Assembly (NCBI GenBank): GCA_016858145.1
Contig: JAEHOE010000221.1
Coordinates: 1 to 64,000 of the forward strand
Direction: 5' to 3'
DNA length: 64,000 bases
From: Edaphochlamys debaryana
Taxonomy: Eukaryota; Chlorophyta; Chlorophyceae; Chlamydomonadales
Made by a program: the position numbers and the translations under genes. This document shows, in pieces, positions 23,076 to 33,732 of this stretch (its first letter is position 1; every line of letters starts with the position of its first letter). Below the pieces are notes generated by a model. It was not told the DNA's origin. It worked only from the letters and a program-made list of their open reading frames with translations, and made no database searches.

Positions 23076-24738
23076 CGGAGGGTGGGCATGGTCCTGACGC
23101 GCGGGGTTCAATCCTCACTCCTCGATCCTCCCCACTTCAATCCCCCCCCCAGCAATCCCAATCCACCCCTTCGCTCTCCAATCCCCCAAACGCAATCCCT
23201 ATCCGGAACGGTGCTGAATCTATCCCTACCCAGCTATCCCAATCCACCCCGCTGTATACCAATCCGCCTCCCCACCCCCGCCCCCCCTCGCTCCCCGCGG
23301 GGGACGCCACGAACCCCGGCTCGTCCGCACTATGGTCCACATACTCCCGCCCGTCGTGGCTGATTGATCTCACATGAGCTATGTTGTTACAAAGAGAGAA
23401 CCAGCAGCTATTTGCCGACACCTTCCCTTCCCTGAGCCACTCACTTGGAGTACGACCTTCTAGCATGCGCGCTGCTTGCGGGCGTGGTGAGGTCACCGCT
23501 GCGGAGCAGAGAGGGCCACGGCACGGCACAGTTGGCTGGGCGACTCGACTGGGAGAGCTGGGAGGGTCGGTCCAGAGGCTAGCTAGCGGCCTGCGGGCAA
23601 GGCTGCGGGGAGACGCTTCCTATCAATACCCCGCCACGATGGGTGGGGAGGGGAACCTGCCGGCGTGGGCTGGCGGGGTGCCGCCTCCCGCACGGCCACC
23701 GTGGGGGGCGGGGGGTGGGCTGGCGCTGCGGGCTGTGCCCGCTGGCCAGGCCTGGGTGGCGGGGTGCGGCTTCGCAGTCTTGACGACGCAGGCTGCCGGC
23801 CGCCGGCTGTGGCCCCTCATTGGGCGGGCGGGTGGGAGCTTTAGGGGAGAACCGCGCTGATTGCTACGTTCTACGTGCGAGCAGCAGTTCTCTCTAAAGC
23901 GTCTCACCGCAGCAGCTTGCTGCGGCGGAATGGCTGGAGGCGGAGCCTCCGCCTCGGAAGGCACCCCGGATCGGGGTGCCGTACGGTCTTCTCCAATGCT
24001 CGTGGCTCTGGTTCGGGAAGCTGACGCTCCAAGGAGAGTCTTGCATCTCAGCCTGCGTATGCTGCGTTGCCCGGCTGATCAACTGTGAACAAGGAACCGC
24101 AGTAGAACGCGGGGCATCTTGCTCGCTTCAAGCACGACAAGACGCTGCCTTCGCTGCGCAATGTGTTCTTGGCCCCAAAGCAGCCTGCAGGCTCCAGGAT
24201 GCGTCCAGTACAAAGGCGCTGCTATGTGCCAGAGGCAGCCAGACGTCGAAGCGCACTGGGGCTGCAGGTTCCGCTTTTGCCAAGAGCGGAGCCATTGGCT
24301 CCGCTGGGCAAGTCGCGCCAAGAGCGAGTCAAATCCCCCAGCCTCGCATTTGTTTACAAGGCCTATGCGCATAGTACACGCGTAGCAGCATCTTGCGGCT
24401 AAAGCTCAAGCTCGGGTTGAATTTACTCGACGGCGACTTCAAGGCTGGCGGAGGCAAGCGCCTAGAGGTTGCTTCTTCAGAATAGCGCCTTGTGACAGTG
24501 TGTGGTCAGTCAGCAAAGAACTCAGATTACCTCACACGACCGCGTTGACCAGGCACGCGCCGTGCGGCACGTACCCTAGCGTGCCCGTTGACCAGGCACG
24601 CGCTTGGTGTTAAATCCGGGGGCAGCCTGTGTCTATCCACAGAGGCGTATCCGATCCCTGGAAATCCGTGTCCTATCGGTGTCCTATCCTGTTTTCTGCC
24701 CAGGCGCGTTTCCAATCCAAGGGGCATGCCCACCCTCT
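23076..24738. mobile_element. Non-autonomous hAT-like DNA transposon, 1.66 kb
   Basis: The insertion lies in satellite A between 8-bp duplications. Its ends carry an inverted repeat: gagggtgggcatg near the left end and catgcccaccctc at the right, with one or two extra terminal bases on the left. Subterminal regions are filled with short words around caatcc/atccc (about 23,109-23,260 and 24,640-24,725), as in many hAT elements where such words bind transposase. No transposase-like frame was seen inside, so it would have to be mobilised by another source. The hAT assignment rests on duplication length and end structure only. Confidence 0.72.
24545..24603 (+). repeat. Short direct repeat near the right end of the hAT-like element
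   Basis: gttgaccaggcacgcgc occurs at 24,545 and again at 24,587, 42 bp apart, with similar words (gcacgtaccctagcgtgcc) between. Confidence 0.7.
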
Positions 24739-24746
24739 GGATCAAG
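24739..24746 (+). repeat. Right 8-bp target-site duplication of the hAT-like element
   Basis: ggatcaag is identical to 23,068-23,075 and is followed at once by ordinary satellite A. Confidence 0.85.
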
Positions 24747-25849
24747 TGCCCTCCCCATGTACGCCCGCGCACGAACCACGAAGCAGGGCCCCCGCAGGAG
24801 CGACGCTCAATGGAGGGGGCCGGGCCCCCGCACGCCGACGGGCAAAAAGGCAAGGCGGGCCCGGCACACACGTGGTCGACGGGCGGCCCCGCAACGCAAC
24901 ACACAATCCCGCCCGCGCCCCTGCAGCCTGCCCCCGATGTAGCCTCGGACCGCCTGTCAAGACAGCAGTCACGTGGGAGCAGCCCACAGACATGCGTGTC
25001 CTCGCCTCCCCCCCCACCGCCTTGATGGTCCTGGGCGCCAGGCCAGCCAGCAGACACTGGCCCCGTAGTGCACACTCACGCCCACCGCGTCGCCCCCGCA
25101 GGCAGCCTCGGCCATCTCAGACAGCGCCACAAGCAACGGTCCGGCAGCAAGGAGGCGTCTAGAGACACCGTGCACAAGACGAAGCTGAAACGACGCAGCG
25201 CCCCCAAGCCACAGCGACAAGACCCCGCAGTAGCGGGCTCCGGGGGGCCTGAGGACGAGCTCACGCGCGGAGGCTTGGGAGCCCACACTCCGGCAGCGAC
25301 GCCAGCTCCCTCTGCTGAGAGTCCTCCCTGCTGGCCACACCTCCGCCGCATGCCTTGGCGCATCGGTACTCTGCGCAAGGTGCCGTGTACCTCGTCCCTC
25401 ACTCGGCCTTGCTGCCACCCCCCGTCTCCAGCTGCAGGCAAGCCCCCTGCGCCCCCATCCAGAGACTGTGCACCACCAGCTTGTCCGCTCTTGAAGGCAG
25501 CGCCAAGCCCGCCCTGCATGGACCTGGCCGCTTGGTCTCGTCAAGGCCACACGGCCAAGCTGCCTCCGATTCCCCAACCCTGCTTGGGAAGCCCGCTCCA
25601 CCGCCCACGCCGCCGCATGCAGGCAAGGCCCACGGACTGCTGCGGCTGGGCGCAGAAGGGCTGACACTCAAGTCCTTGAGCCGGGCGTAGGACCAGATCC
25701 GGGCGGATCAGAGCACGAGCCTCCTCACGAGGCCGCGGCGCCCCCACGTGTGGCCCCGCCACGGCCACGGCCGTCTGCAGCGTGATGCCTCCCGCCGCCG
25801 AGCTCCGGACCCCACGCAGCTGCCCGTGCCCCTGCCGCTCGTGAAGCTA
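24747..25849 (+). repeat. Satellite A, last direct units, ending at the inversion junction
   Basis: This block completes the interrupted unit, and a further unit starts at 25,350. That unit stops about 500 bp in. After cccgtgcccctgcc the sequence jumps to ctcgtgaag, as if about 35 bp had been deleted, and then leaves the satellite. Confidence 0.92.
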
Positions 25850-26199
25850 GACGCACGTCTGAAAGCTGCAGGGCTACGTCGGCATGGCTCCTGCACACGT
25901 TCTGTGGTCTCGTACATACGCCCTGGACGTTACTTGGGTCGCCCTTTCCCGACGGCAATCTCTTTGTATGGTAGAGAGAGTCACAAGCGCGGCTAAAAGG
26001 CTTGCCGACACCGGTCGACATCGAACATGTCTGCAACTTTGCGCGTCCACCTTCCCGGCCACCCGGCACGTCAAGGCACCGCATGTACGCTGGCCAGCAC
26101 CATGCATACTTCGTTCGAGTGTACTTGCTGCTTACACAGCGTCACTAGGCTGAGAGGACGGCGGCACGCGCCCACGTCTCACGCAGCTGTGTGTATTTC
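25850..26199. other. Non-satellite spacer at the array inversion
   Basis: About 350 bp with lower GC separate direct from inverted satellite. No gene was recognised. It runs straight into a Helitron-like terminus at 26,200, so it may be remaining internal DNA of that element, but I see no match to the other copies beyond the terminus. Confidence 0.5.
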
Positions 26200-26235
26200 T
26201 CGGGGGGCGAGCCCGCCTCGCTGCGCAGCAGGACG
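26200..26235 (+). mobile_element. Helitron-like 3' terminus at the inversion junction
   Basis: cggggggcgagcccgcctcg followed by ctgcgcagcaggacg is the reverse complement of the termini at 29,680, 48,029 and 53,664. It contains the inverted-repeat core ggggcgagcc, a GCGAG/CTCGC stem and the palindrome gctgcgcagc. The base after it is T, as at the other copies. The left flank is direct and the right flank inverted satellite, so this is not a simple insertion. Confidence 0.7.
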
Positions 26236-28637
26236 TTTCGCGTTTCATTGCAGTGCGTGCCCTACTTGATGCTTTGCCTTGGCGTGAACCTCGTAAGCCT
26301 CAACCAGAGCGTTCGCTTCAACGGCTTGCAAAAGAAGAAGGGTCTTCGCGCCGTCCCAACGACGAACACGGGACTCCTCGTCAGCCAGTGCATATGGTAG
26401 CTGCAGCATCTGTCTACGCCTCTGCAGCTTGACAGTGGCGCTCGCGCTCGCCAAGCCTGCATCCATTGGCGCCCTCGCCGACCTGCGACCGGAGCACCGC
26501 GCGGCTGCAGCCAGCAGCATCCTTGAGGTCTGTGAGTGCCTAGCGAGGGCTGCACAAGCGCTGGCAAGCAGCCGCGCCATGCTGTGGGGTCCGGCGAGGT
26601 CCGGGCGTGTGGGGCACAGCCACCCCAAGCCGCCCCCTGGCCTTACGCCTTGCGCTTCCCCGGGTGGTGTGTCGCGGCAGCAAGCCTTCACGAAGGGCCT
26701 GGTCCGCGTGCTTCCGCCTCGAGAGGCAGGGGCACGGGCAGCTGCGTGGGGTCCGGAGCTCGGCGGCGGGAGGCATCACGCTGCAGACGGCCGTGGCCGT
26801 GGCGGGGCCGCACGTGGGGGTGCCGCGGCCTCGTGAGGAGGCTCGTGCTCTGGGCCCCGCCCGGCTCTGGTCCTACGCCCGGCTCAAGGACTTGAGTGTT
26901 AGTCCCTCTGCGCCCAGCCGCAGCAGTCCCTGGGCCTTGCCTGCATGCGGCGTGGGCGGTGGAGCGGGCTTCGTTCCCAAGCAGGGTTGGGGGATCAGAG
27001 GCAGCTTGGCCGTATGGCCTTGACGGGACCAAGCGGCCGGGTCCATGCAGGGCGGGCTTGGCGCTGCCTTCAAGAGCGGACAAGCTGGTGGTGCACAGCC
27101 ACTGGATGGGGGCGCAGGGGGCTTGCCTGCAGCTGGAGACGGGGGGTGGCAGCAAGGCCGCGTGAGGGACGAGGTACACGGCACCTTGCGCAGGGTTCCG
27201 ATGCGCCAAGGCATGCGGCGGAGGTGTGGCCAGCACGGGATACTCGCAGCGGATGGAGCTGGCGTCGCTGCCGGAGTGTGGGCTCCCAAGCCTCCGCGCG
27301 TGAGCTCGTCCTCAGGCAGCCTGGAACCCGCTACTGCGGGGTCTTGTCGCTGTGGCTTGGGGGCGCTGCGTCGTTTCAGCTTCGTCTTGTGCACGGTGTC
27401 TCTAGACGCCTCCTTGCTGCCGGACCGTTGCTTGTGGCGCTGTCTGGGATGGCCGAGGCTGCCTGCGGGGGCGACGCGGTGGGCGTGCGTGTGCACTACG
27501 GGGCCAGTGTCTGCTGGCTGGCCTGGCGCCCAGGACCATCAAGGCGGTGGGGGGGGAGGCGAGGACACGCATGTCTGTGGGCTGCTCCCACGAGCTGGTT
27601 GTCTTGACAGGCGGGGCCGAGACTACATCGGGTGCTGGCTGCAGGGGCGCGGGCGGGATTGTGTGTTGCGTTGCGGGCGGGGCCGCCCGTCAACCACGTG
27701 TGTGCAGGGCCCGCCTTGCCTTTCTGCCCGTCGGCGTGCGGGGGGCCAGGCACCCTCCATTGAGCGTCGCTCCTGCGGGGGCCCTGCTTCGTGGTTCGTG
27801 CGCGGGCGTACATGGGGAGGGCACTTGATCCGGCTGGAGCCGGGGGGCTGAGCGGGGGTGGGGTTCGCCCACGGCGGGGCTGCACGACGGCGATGCTGCT
27901 GCGCAGACCGGCGCTTTCACTAGCGCGACTGCCTATTTCCTCGTGTTATAGGTGATCCCTCTACTTGCACTTTCAGGCTGTCTCGCGCGTCTGCAGCGTA
28001 CCAAGTTGCCCGACCTCGCTCTGTCCGCTCTGTTTCGCGTTTCATTGCAGTGCGTGCCCTACTTGATGCTTTGCCTTGGCGTGAACCTCGTAAGCCTCAA
28101 CCAGAGCGTTCGCTTCAACGGCTTGCAAAAGAAGAAGGGTCTTCGCGCCGTCCCAACGATGAACACGGGACTCCTCGTCAGCCAGTGCATATGGTAGCTG
28201 CAGCATCTGTCTACGCCTCTGCAGCTCGACAACGGCGCTCGCGCTCGCCAAGCCTGCACCATTTGGCGCCCTCGCCGACCTGCGACCGGAGCACCGCGCG
28301 GCTGCAGCCAGCAGCATCCTTGAGGTCTGTGAGTGCCTAGCGAGGGCTGCACAAGCGCTGGCAAGCAGCCGCGCCATGCTGTGGGGTCCGACGAGGTCCG
28401 GGCGTGTGGGGGACAACCACCCCAAGCCGCCCCCTGGCCTTACGCCTTGCGCTTCCCCGGGTGGTGTGTCGCGGCAAGCCTTCATGGGGGGCCCGGTCCG
28501 CGTGCTTCCGCCTTGAGAGGCAGGGGCACGGGCAGCTGCGTGGGGTCCGGAGCACGGCGGCGGGAGGCATCACGCTGCAGACGGCCGTGGCCGTGGCGGG
28601 GCCACACGTGGGGGCGCCGCGGCCTCGTGAGGAGGGG
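26236..28637 (-). repeat. Satellite A, inverted block
   Basis: From tttcgcgtttcattgcag onward the sequence is the reverse complement of satellite A. The same landmark returns at about 28,037, a period near 1.8 kb. The block ends within ggcctcgtgaggagg, giving about 1.3 units. Sequence differs from the direct units at scattered positions, including a 24-bp difference around 26,560, so it is not a fresh copy. Confidence 0.93.
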
Positions 28638-28660
28638 CAGGGCAGGGCAGGGCAGGGCAG
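28636..28660 (+). repeat. (GGCAG)n microsatellite at the end of the satellite
   Basis: Five tandem ggcag words cap the inverted satellite block and are followed by gggatgcggtggggatgcgg. Confidence 0.85.
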
Positions 28661-29679
28661 GGGATGCGGTGGGGATGCGGGTTCGTGCATCGACGGCAGC
28701 GTCAAGTTGCCCTAGAATTGTCAGCCCTAGCAAATCACGATGTGGAGAACATGGTGAGTCGGACCGACTTGGACCTTCCGCCAACCCTTCTCAACGCACG
28801 ACCTGGCACGACCTGGCTCGCAGTCAGACGCTGCAATGCGGCGAGGTGTGTTGTATGCGCTGTCCCGTTGCCCGCATCCCCACTCCTACTGTCCGCCTGT
28901 CCCCTGGCCTTGCCAAAGGATAGGCCAAAAGATCCATCCAAACACCTGCGGTGTAGTGGTGCAGCTCTTGAAGGGACTGCCCGTCACTTCAATCGCTAGG
29001 GGCGACTGGGGGGGAGTGGGGCACCGTGTGGGTGGACCGCGAGGGCCAGCGGTGGCTCGCATCCGCAATACAGGGGATAAGTGTTGCAAGCTGTGGCGGT
29101 GGATGCGGCGTTGCGACGTGTGATCGCAATGCTGCTCGTAGTCTCTGGGGTGCAGTCGCAGGCGCTTTCGCGAGCACCATGAATGACATGGTAGATCGAA
29201 GAACCACAAGTTAGCAGAGGCGTTGCGCAACATTGCATAGATGCGAATTTCGCGCACGGGCCGAGCAGGCGCATCGCAGTTTCTGGACTCAGTCGGTACC
29301 GAGCCGCGTAACTCATACCTTGCGCGGCGTGACGGGGCGCGAGGGGCCCGCATAATTAAGTATCAAAGTTCCGGGACCGAGGATGCTTCCGGGCAGCGTC
29401 CTCCCGGCGCCTCGCGAGTACTCGCCGACTTTGGTGATTCCAAATACTCTTGAGGACGCGCCTACAGGCCGTTTCAAGCTTGTTGGCGCACGTCTTGCGA
29501 AGATGGCTGCTCGGCAAAATTGGACGTCTTCGCGAGCGCTCGCGTTAACACGCCCCCCGCCCGCGCGAGCTCTGCGTATGGCCCCCAGCTTGAGCCCGGC
29601 CGGATGGGATCGGGGATCGGGGCCTCCCTGGCGCCAGGGGGTGCTTGTTACAGGGTCCCTGGCGTAACCGTACTCGAAA
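28661..29679. other. Unique spacer between satellite and Helitron-like element
   Basis: No frame with a recognisable domain and no repeat seen elsewhere in the window. There is a perfect palindrome ccctggcgccaggg near 29,630. I see nothing else I can support. Confidence 0.5.
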
Positions 29680-29715
29680 CGTCCTGCTGCGCAGCGAGGC
29701 GGGCTCGCCCCCCGA
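29680..29715 (-). repeat. 3' terminus of the Helitron-like element
   Basis: The plus strand reads cgtcctgctgcgcagcgagg then cgggctcgccccccga. It contains the 10-bp palindrome gctgcgcagc, a gcgag/ctcgc stem and the inverted-repeat core ggctcgcccc. The same 35 bp occurs at 26,200, 48,029 and 53,664. The bases in front are AAA in three of four copies. Confidence 0.75.
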
Positions 29716-32700
29716 AACTAGAAGGTTGCTGAAGTGAAGCCGTTGCCCGGGTTGAGCAGGGGCGGGGGGGGGGCGGAGGAGGGAGGAGGGGGAGACAGCT
29801 GGTGACAGCTGGGAGCCTGCAGAGCAGCACTGCTCTGCACAGCACCCTTGGCTCTCTCATGGCCTCACGACGCACCTCACAAAGAGCGCAGGCCGGAAGG
29901 GGCCAGTTGGGGAGCAGGCACGGGGAGCAGGCCTGTACCGGAGAGCGAGGTGGCCCGGTCCGTCGGGGGCGGCGAACGTTCGCCAGGGATGTTGCACGCG
30001 AGGTGCACGTCCGTGCCCTCCGGGAACGTCAACCCGCTGTGTGCCGGTCATCCAATTGACACCGTATCTATCTATGACGCCCATGCTCGCTTCGCGGGGC
30101 CGTGTTTTGTCTTGCCAGCCGCCACATGTTGAATCGCGCCGACCCCGGCGACTCAGTAGCCCAGGCCACGCTGAAGCTTCGCTTTGCTTGAATGAAGCCC
30201 GGCGAGCAAGGGCAGGTCCCAAAGCGCCGCGGTCGCACAAGGCGCTCGCGAGGGTGGCTGCGAAGTTCGCCTAGGATGGCGTTTCGTAGCCGCTGTTGGC
30301 CCTTACGGCTAGCCCCCGCCATATATAATCATAGCAATGTACCGGAGCAGCGTTTCGAGGGCTCTTATTTTACCAGCAGATTTGCGAGACATCCCGACCT
30401 CGCGCGACACGCTGCGCCCGAGCTCGCTGTGAACGCGCTAAGAAGCGCTTCAAGGAGGTGCCAAGGGCGGCGGAGCTCCGAGACGCTCCGGAACCGCGTC
30501 TAAACGCTCTAGCGAGAGACGGCTTAACTAGAAGGTTGCTGAAGTGAAGCCGTTGCCCGGGTTGAGCAGGGGCGGAGGGGACAGGGGGGACGGAGGAGGA
30601 GGGAGGAGGGGGAGACAGCTGGTGACAGCTGAGAGAGGGTGAGGAAGCCCTGCTGGTGGCTTGCACAGCACTTGTAGCCTCACAACCGACTCCTCAGGAA
30701 GCTCGGGGTAAAAGGAGCCAGGGGGGGCGAAAGCGTGCACCGGGGAGCGACCGAGGTGCGCCGCCCAGTCGGGGGCAAAGCTGGGCGACTTCGGAGTGTG
30801 CCGAGGGCTGTTGCACGCGAGGTGCGCCCTCCGCGAACGTCAACCTGCTGTGCGGTAGTCAAAGACTGAAATGGTATCTATCTATGGCGCTCATGCTTGG
30901 GGTGCAGTGCTTTGTCTTGCCAGCCGCCGCCACATTTACATTCGCGCCGACTTCGGCCAGCCAGTTGCCAAGGACTCGCTAGACAGCCTCGACACGTAGG
31001 TAAGGGACACATGCACAAGGTCGCAGGCCCGCGATTCAAAAGACGTTTGCGAGGATGCGGATGTGAATTTCGTCGAGGATGGCGTTTGTCCGCCTCCGAA
31101 AGTCCTGAAGGCTCTCCACCTCAAAGCGAATTCCCACGATGGACTCACGGCGGCGTTTCAAGGCCTCCTGAATTTACCAGCACATTTGCGTGACATCCCG
31201 ACCTCGCGCGACACGCCGCGCCGGAGCTCGCTGCATTCGCGCTGAGAAGCGCTAACAGGAGGCGGCGTCGGGGGCGGAACTCCGAGACTCGCCGGAACGA
31301 AGTCCGAACGCATAGCGAGAGTCGGCTTAAATACTACATTGCTGAAGTGAAGCCGTTACCCGTGTTGAGAAGGGGAGGGGGGGGAGCCAGGGGGTAGGGA
31401 GGAGGGGGAGACAGCTGGTGACAGCTGCAAGTGGGTGAGGAAGCCCTGCTGGCTTGCACAGCAGTTGTAGCCTCACAACCGAGTGCTCAGGAAGCTTGGG
31501 ATGGAAGGAGCCAGGGGGGCCGAGCGCGTGCGCCGGGGAGCGAGTTGAGGTGCGCCGCCCGGGGGCGGGGGCTGCAGAGCTGCGCGACTTCAGGCTGTTG
31601 CACGCGAGGTGGACGCGCCCCCTGCGAACGTCAACCCGCTGTGCTCCAGTTAATCGAATGCCAAGATATCTTTCTATGACGCTCATGCTCATGCGGGGTG
31701 CAGAGTTTTGTTTGCCAGCCGCCGCCACATCCACATTCGCACCGACTTCGGCCACTTCAGCCGGGGACCCGCTCGACAGCCTCGAGACGTAAGTAAAGCA
31801 CAAGGCCGCAGGCCCGCAAAGCGCCGCGGTCGCAGAAGGCGTTCGCGAGGATGGCTGTGAGTTTCGTCGAGGATGGCGTTTGTCCGCAGTTACAAGCCCA
31901 CAGAGCTTGCTCCCTTTGACGCAAATCCTGCGCTGGTCTCAGAGCGGCGTTTCGAGGGCTCTTATTTTAGCGTCAAACTTGCTGGACATCCCAACCTCGC
32001 GCGACACGCCCCGACAGAGCTCGCTGTGTTCGCGCTAAGGAGCGCTAGTTGAAGGTCGCAACTCCGGGACTCTCCGAGATTTTGCCGACACCCGACACCC
32101 GGATGCTCTAGCGAGAGACGGCTTAACTAGAAGGTTGCTGAAGTGAAGCCGTTGCCCGAGTTGAGAAGGGGAGGGGGGGCGCCAGGGGGTGGAGGAAGGA
32201 TGCTGACAGCTGGTGACAGCTGAGAGAGGGTGAGGAAGCCCTGCTGGCTTGCACAGCACGTGTAGCCTCACAACCGACTCCTCAGGAAGCTCGGGGTAAA
32301 AGGAGCCAGGGGGGGCGAAAGCGTGCACCGGGGAGCGACCGAGGTGCGCCGCCCAGTCGGGGGCAAAGCTGGGCGACTTCGGAGAGTGCCGAGGGCTGTT
32401 GCACGCGAGGTGGACGCGCCCTCCGCGAACGTCATCCCGCTGTGTGCCAGTCAGATGAAGGACACCGTATCTATCTATGACGCCCATGCGCGCTTCGCAG
32501 GGCAGTGTTCTGTCGTGCCAGCCGCCACATGTCCGTTCGCGCCGACCCCGGCGACTCAGTTGCTGAGGCCACGCTGAAGCTTCGCGTGACTAGTGAGTGA
32601 GTATAGAGAGCAAGGCCTCAGGCCCCAAAGCGCCACGGTCGCAAAAGGCGCTCGCGAGGATGGCTGCGAAGTCCGCCGAGGATGGCGTTTGTTTGCCTCC

Positions 32701-33118
32701 GGAAGCCCTCAAAGCTCGCCCCCGGCATGCGGATAATCATGACGGTCTCTGACAGGCGTTTCGAGCACTCCTGATTTTTGAGCATTTGGCGACGGCATCC
32801 CGACCTGCACGCGAGACGCCGCGCCCGAGCTCGCTGGGGTCGCGCTGCGAGGCGCTGAAGACTGAGGCCTCGAGCGGCCACCTCCGAGAGTTTCCGAGAC
32901 CGGCGACCCTGGGTCTGTTCTCCGAAACCCGGATGCTCTAGCGAGAGACGGCTTAAATAGAAGGTTGCTGAAGTGAAGCCGTTGCCCGGGTTAGCAGGGG
33001 AAGAGGGGGGAGCGGGGGGGGGGAGGGGAGAAGGGTGCTGAGCTTCGGACAGCCGGTGACAGCTGGGAGCCCAGCGCAGCACCTTTGGCTCTCTATTGGC
33101 CTGACGACCGCAACAGCG
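29716..33118 (-). repeat. 0.8-kb tandem subrepeats of the Helitron-like element
   Basis: Units begin at aactagaaggttgctgaag or variants at 29,716, 30,526, 31,329, 32,125 and 32,955, giving periods of 810, 803, 796 and 830 bp. The fifth unit breaks off near 33,118. Each holds a purine-rich tract, gacagctggtgacagctg, a conserved gacgcccatgctcgc segment and an end agcgagagacggctta. Copies differ from each other by substitutions and indels, so the array is not recent. No protein family was recognised. In the first unit the minus strand has a TATA-like tatatatgg near 30,320. Confidence 0.85.
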
Positions 33119-33479
33119 TGAACACCATTGTGTGGCCATGCCTCGTAACCCCTCGCCGGCACACGAAGCGCCCAAGTCATGCAGAGCATGTGCCAGCGCT
33201 GCGCCCAAGCCCCAGTTCTTCACAGCCCAGCCTCAGCAATCTTCCAATCTGCGCTCCAACGCCCCTGCAGGGGGTCATCATGCCAGGACACTAGCGTAGT
33301 AACCCGACCATCTAGGGCCAGCAGCGGCCGATCCAAACGCAATGAAATGGGCCCAATCGGCCGTGTCGAGATGTACGACACAAGGACATTATGCAACCCG
33401 CAGCAGCATGTGTTTCATACATGTTGGTGTTTGTCATTGCAGCTCATCGCCCCAACCCCAATGCGATATGCCAATGCCG

Positions 33480-33580
33480 GCGTGAGCCGGCCTACAATGC
33501 CATACAGGAACGGAAGCCGGCCTACAATGCCAAAACAGGAATGCCGATACAGGTCCGGCGTGAGGCGGCCTACAATGCCA
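33480..33580 (-). repeat. Three short copies of a piece of the helicase terminal exon in the 3' flank
   Basis: ggcctacaatgcc occurs at 33,489, 33,519 and 33,567. The last lies in a 31-bp stretch (33,549-33,579) that nearly matches 33,800-33,830 inside the coding exon. On the minus strand it would read GIVGRLTPDLY, against RIVGRLTPDLF in the gene. It appears to be a partial tandem duplication of the 3' end of the coding sequence. Confidence 0.7.
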
Positions 33581-33732
33581 CGCCGCATGCGGTCCGAAGC
33601 CGCCCAGACGCCATGACGGCGGGTAGCGCAACAGGCTGCGGGTGTTGCCGCTGTGCATACTTCTGCGGGCGTGCATTCTTTCCCCTAGGCGCAGTAATTC
33701 GCCCCACCCCTACACGTGGAGCCGGCGCTGCA

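Noticed and set aside
1..28637. Ribosomal DNA repeat
   Set aside because: No conserved rRNA segments were recognised in the unit.
29716..33118. Reading the 0.8-kb repeats as solo LTRs
   Set aside because: They are head-to-tail without internal gag-pol, show no TG..CA ends or target duplications, and abut a Helitron-like terminus.
33480..33580. CRISPR-like short repeats
   Set aside because: Only three irregularly spaced words derived from the adjacent helicase exon; no regular spacers.
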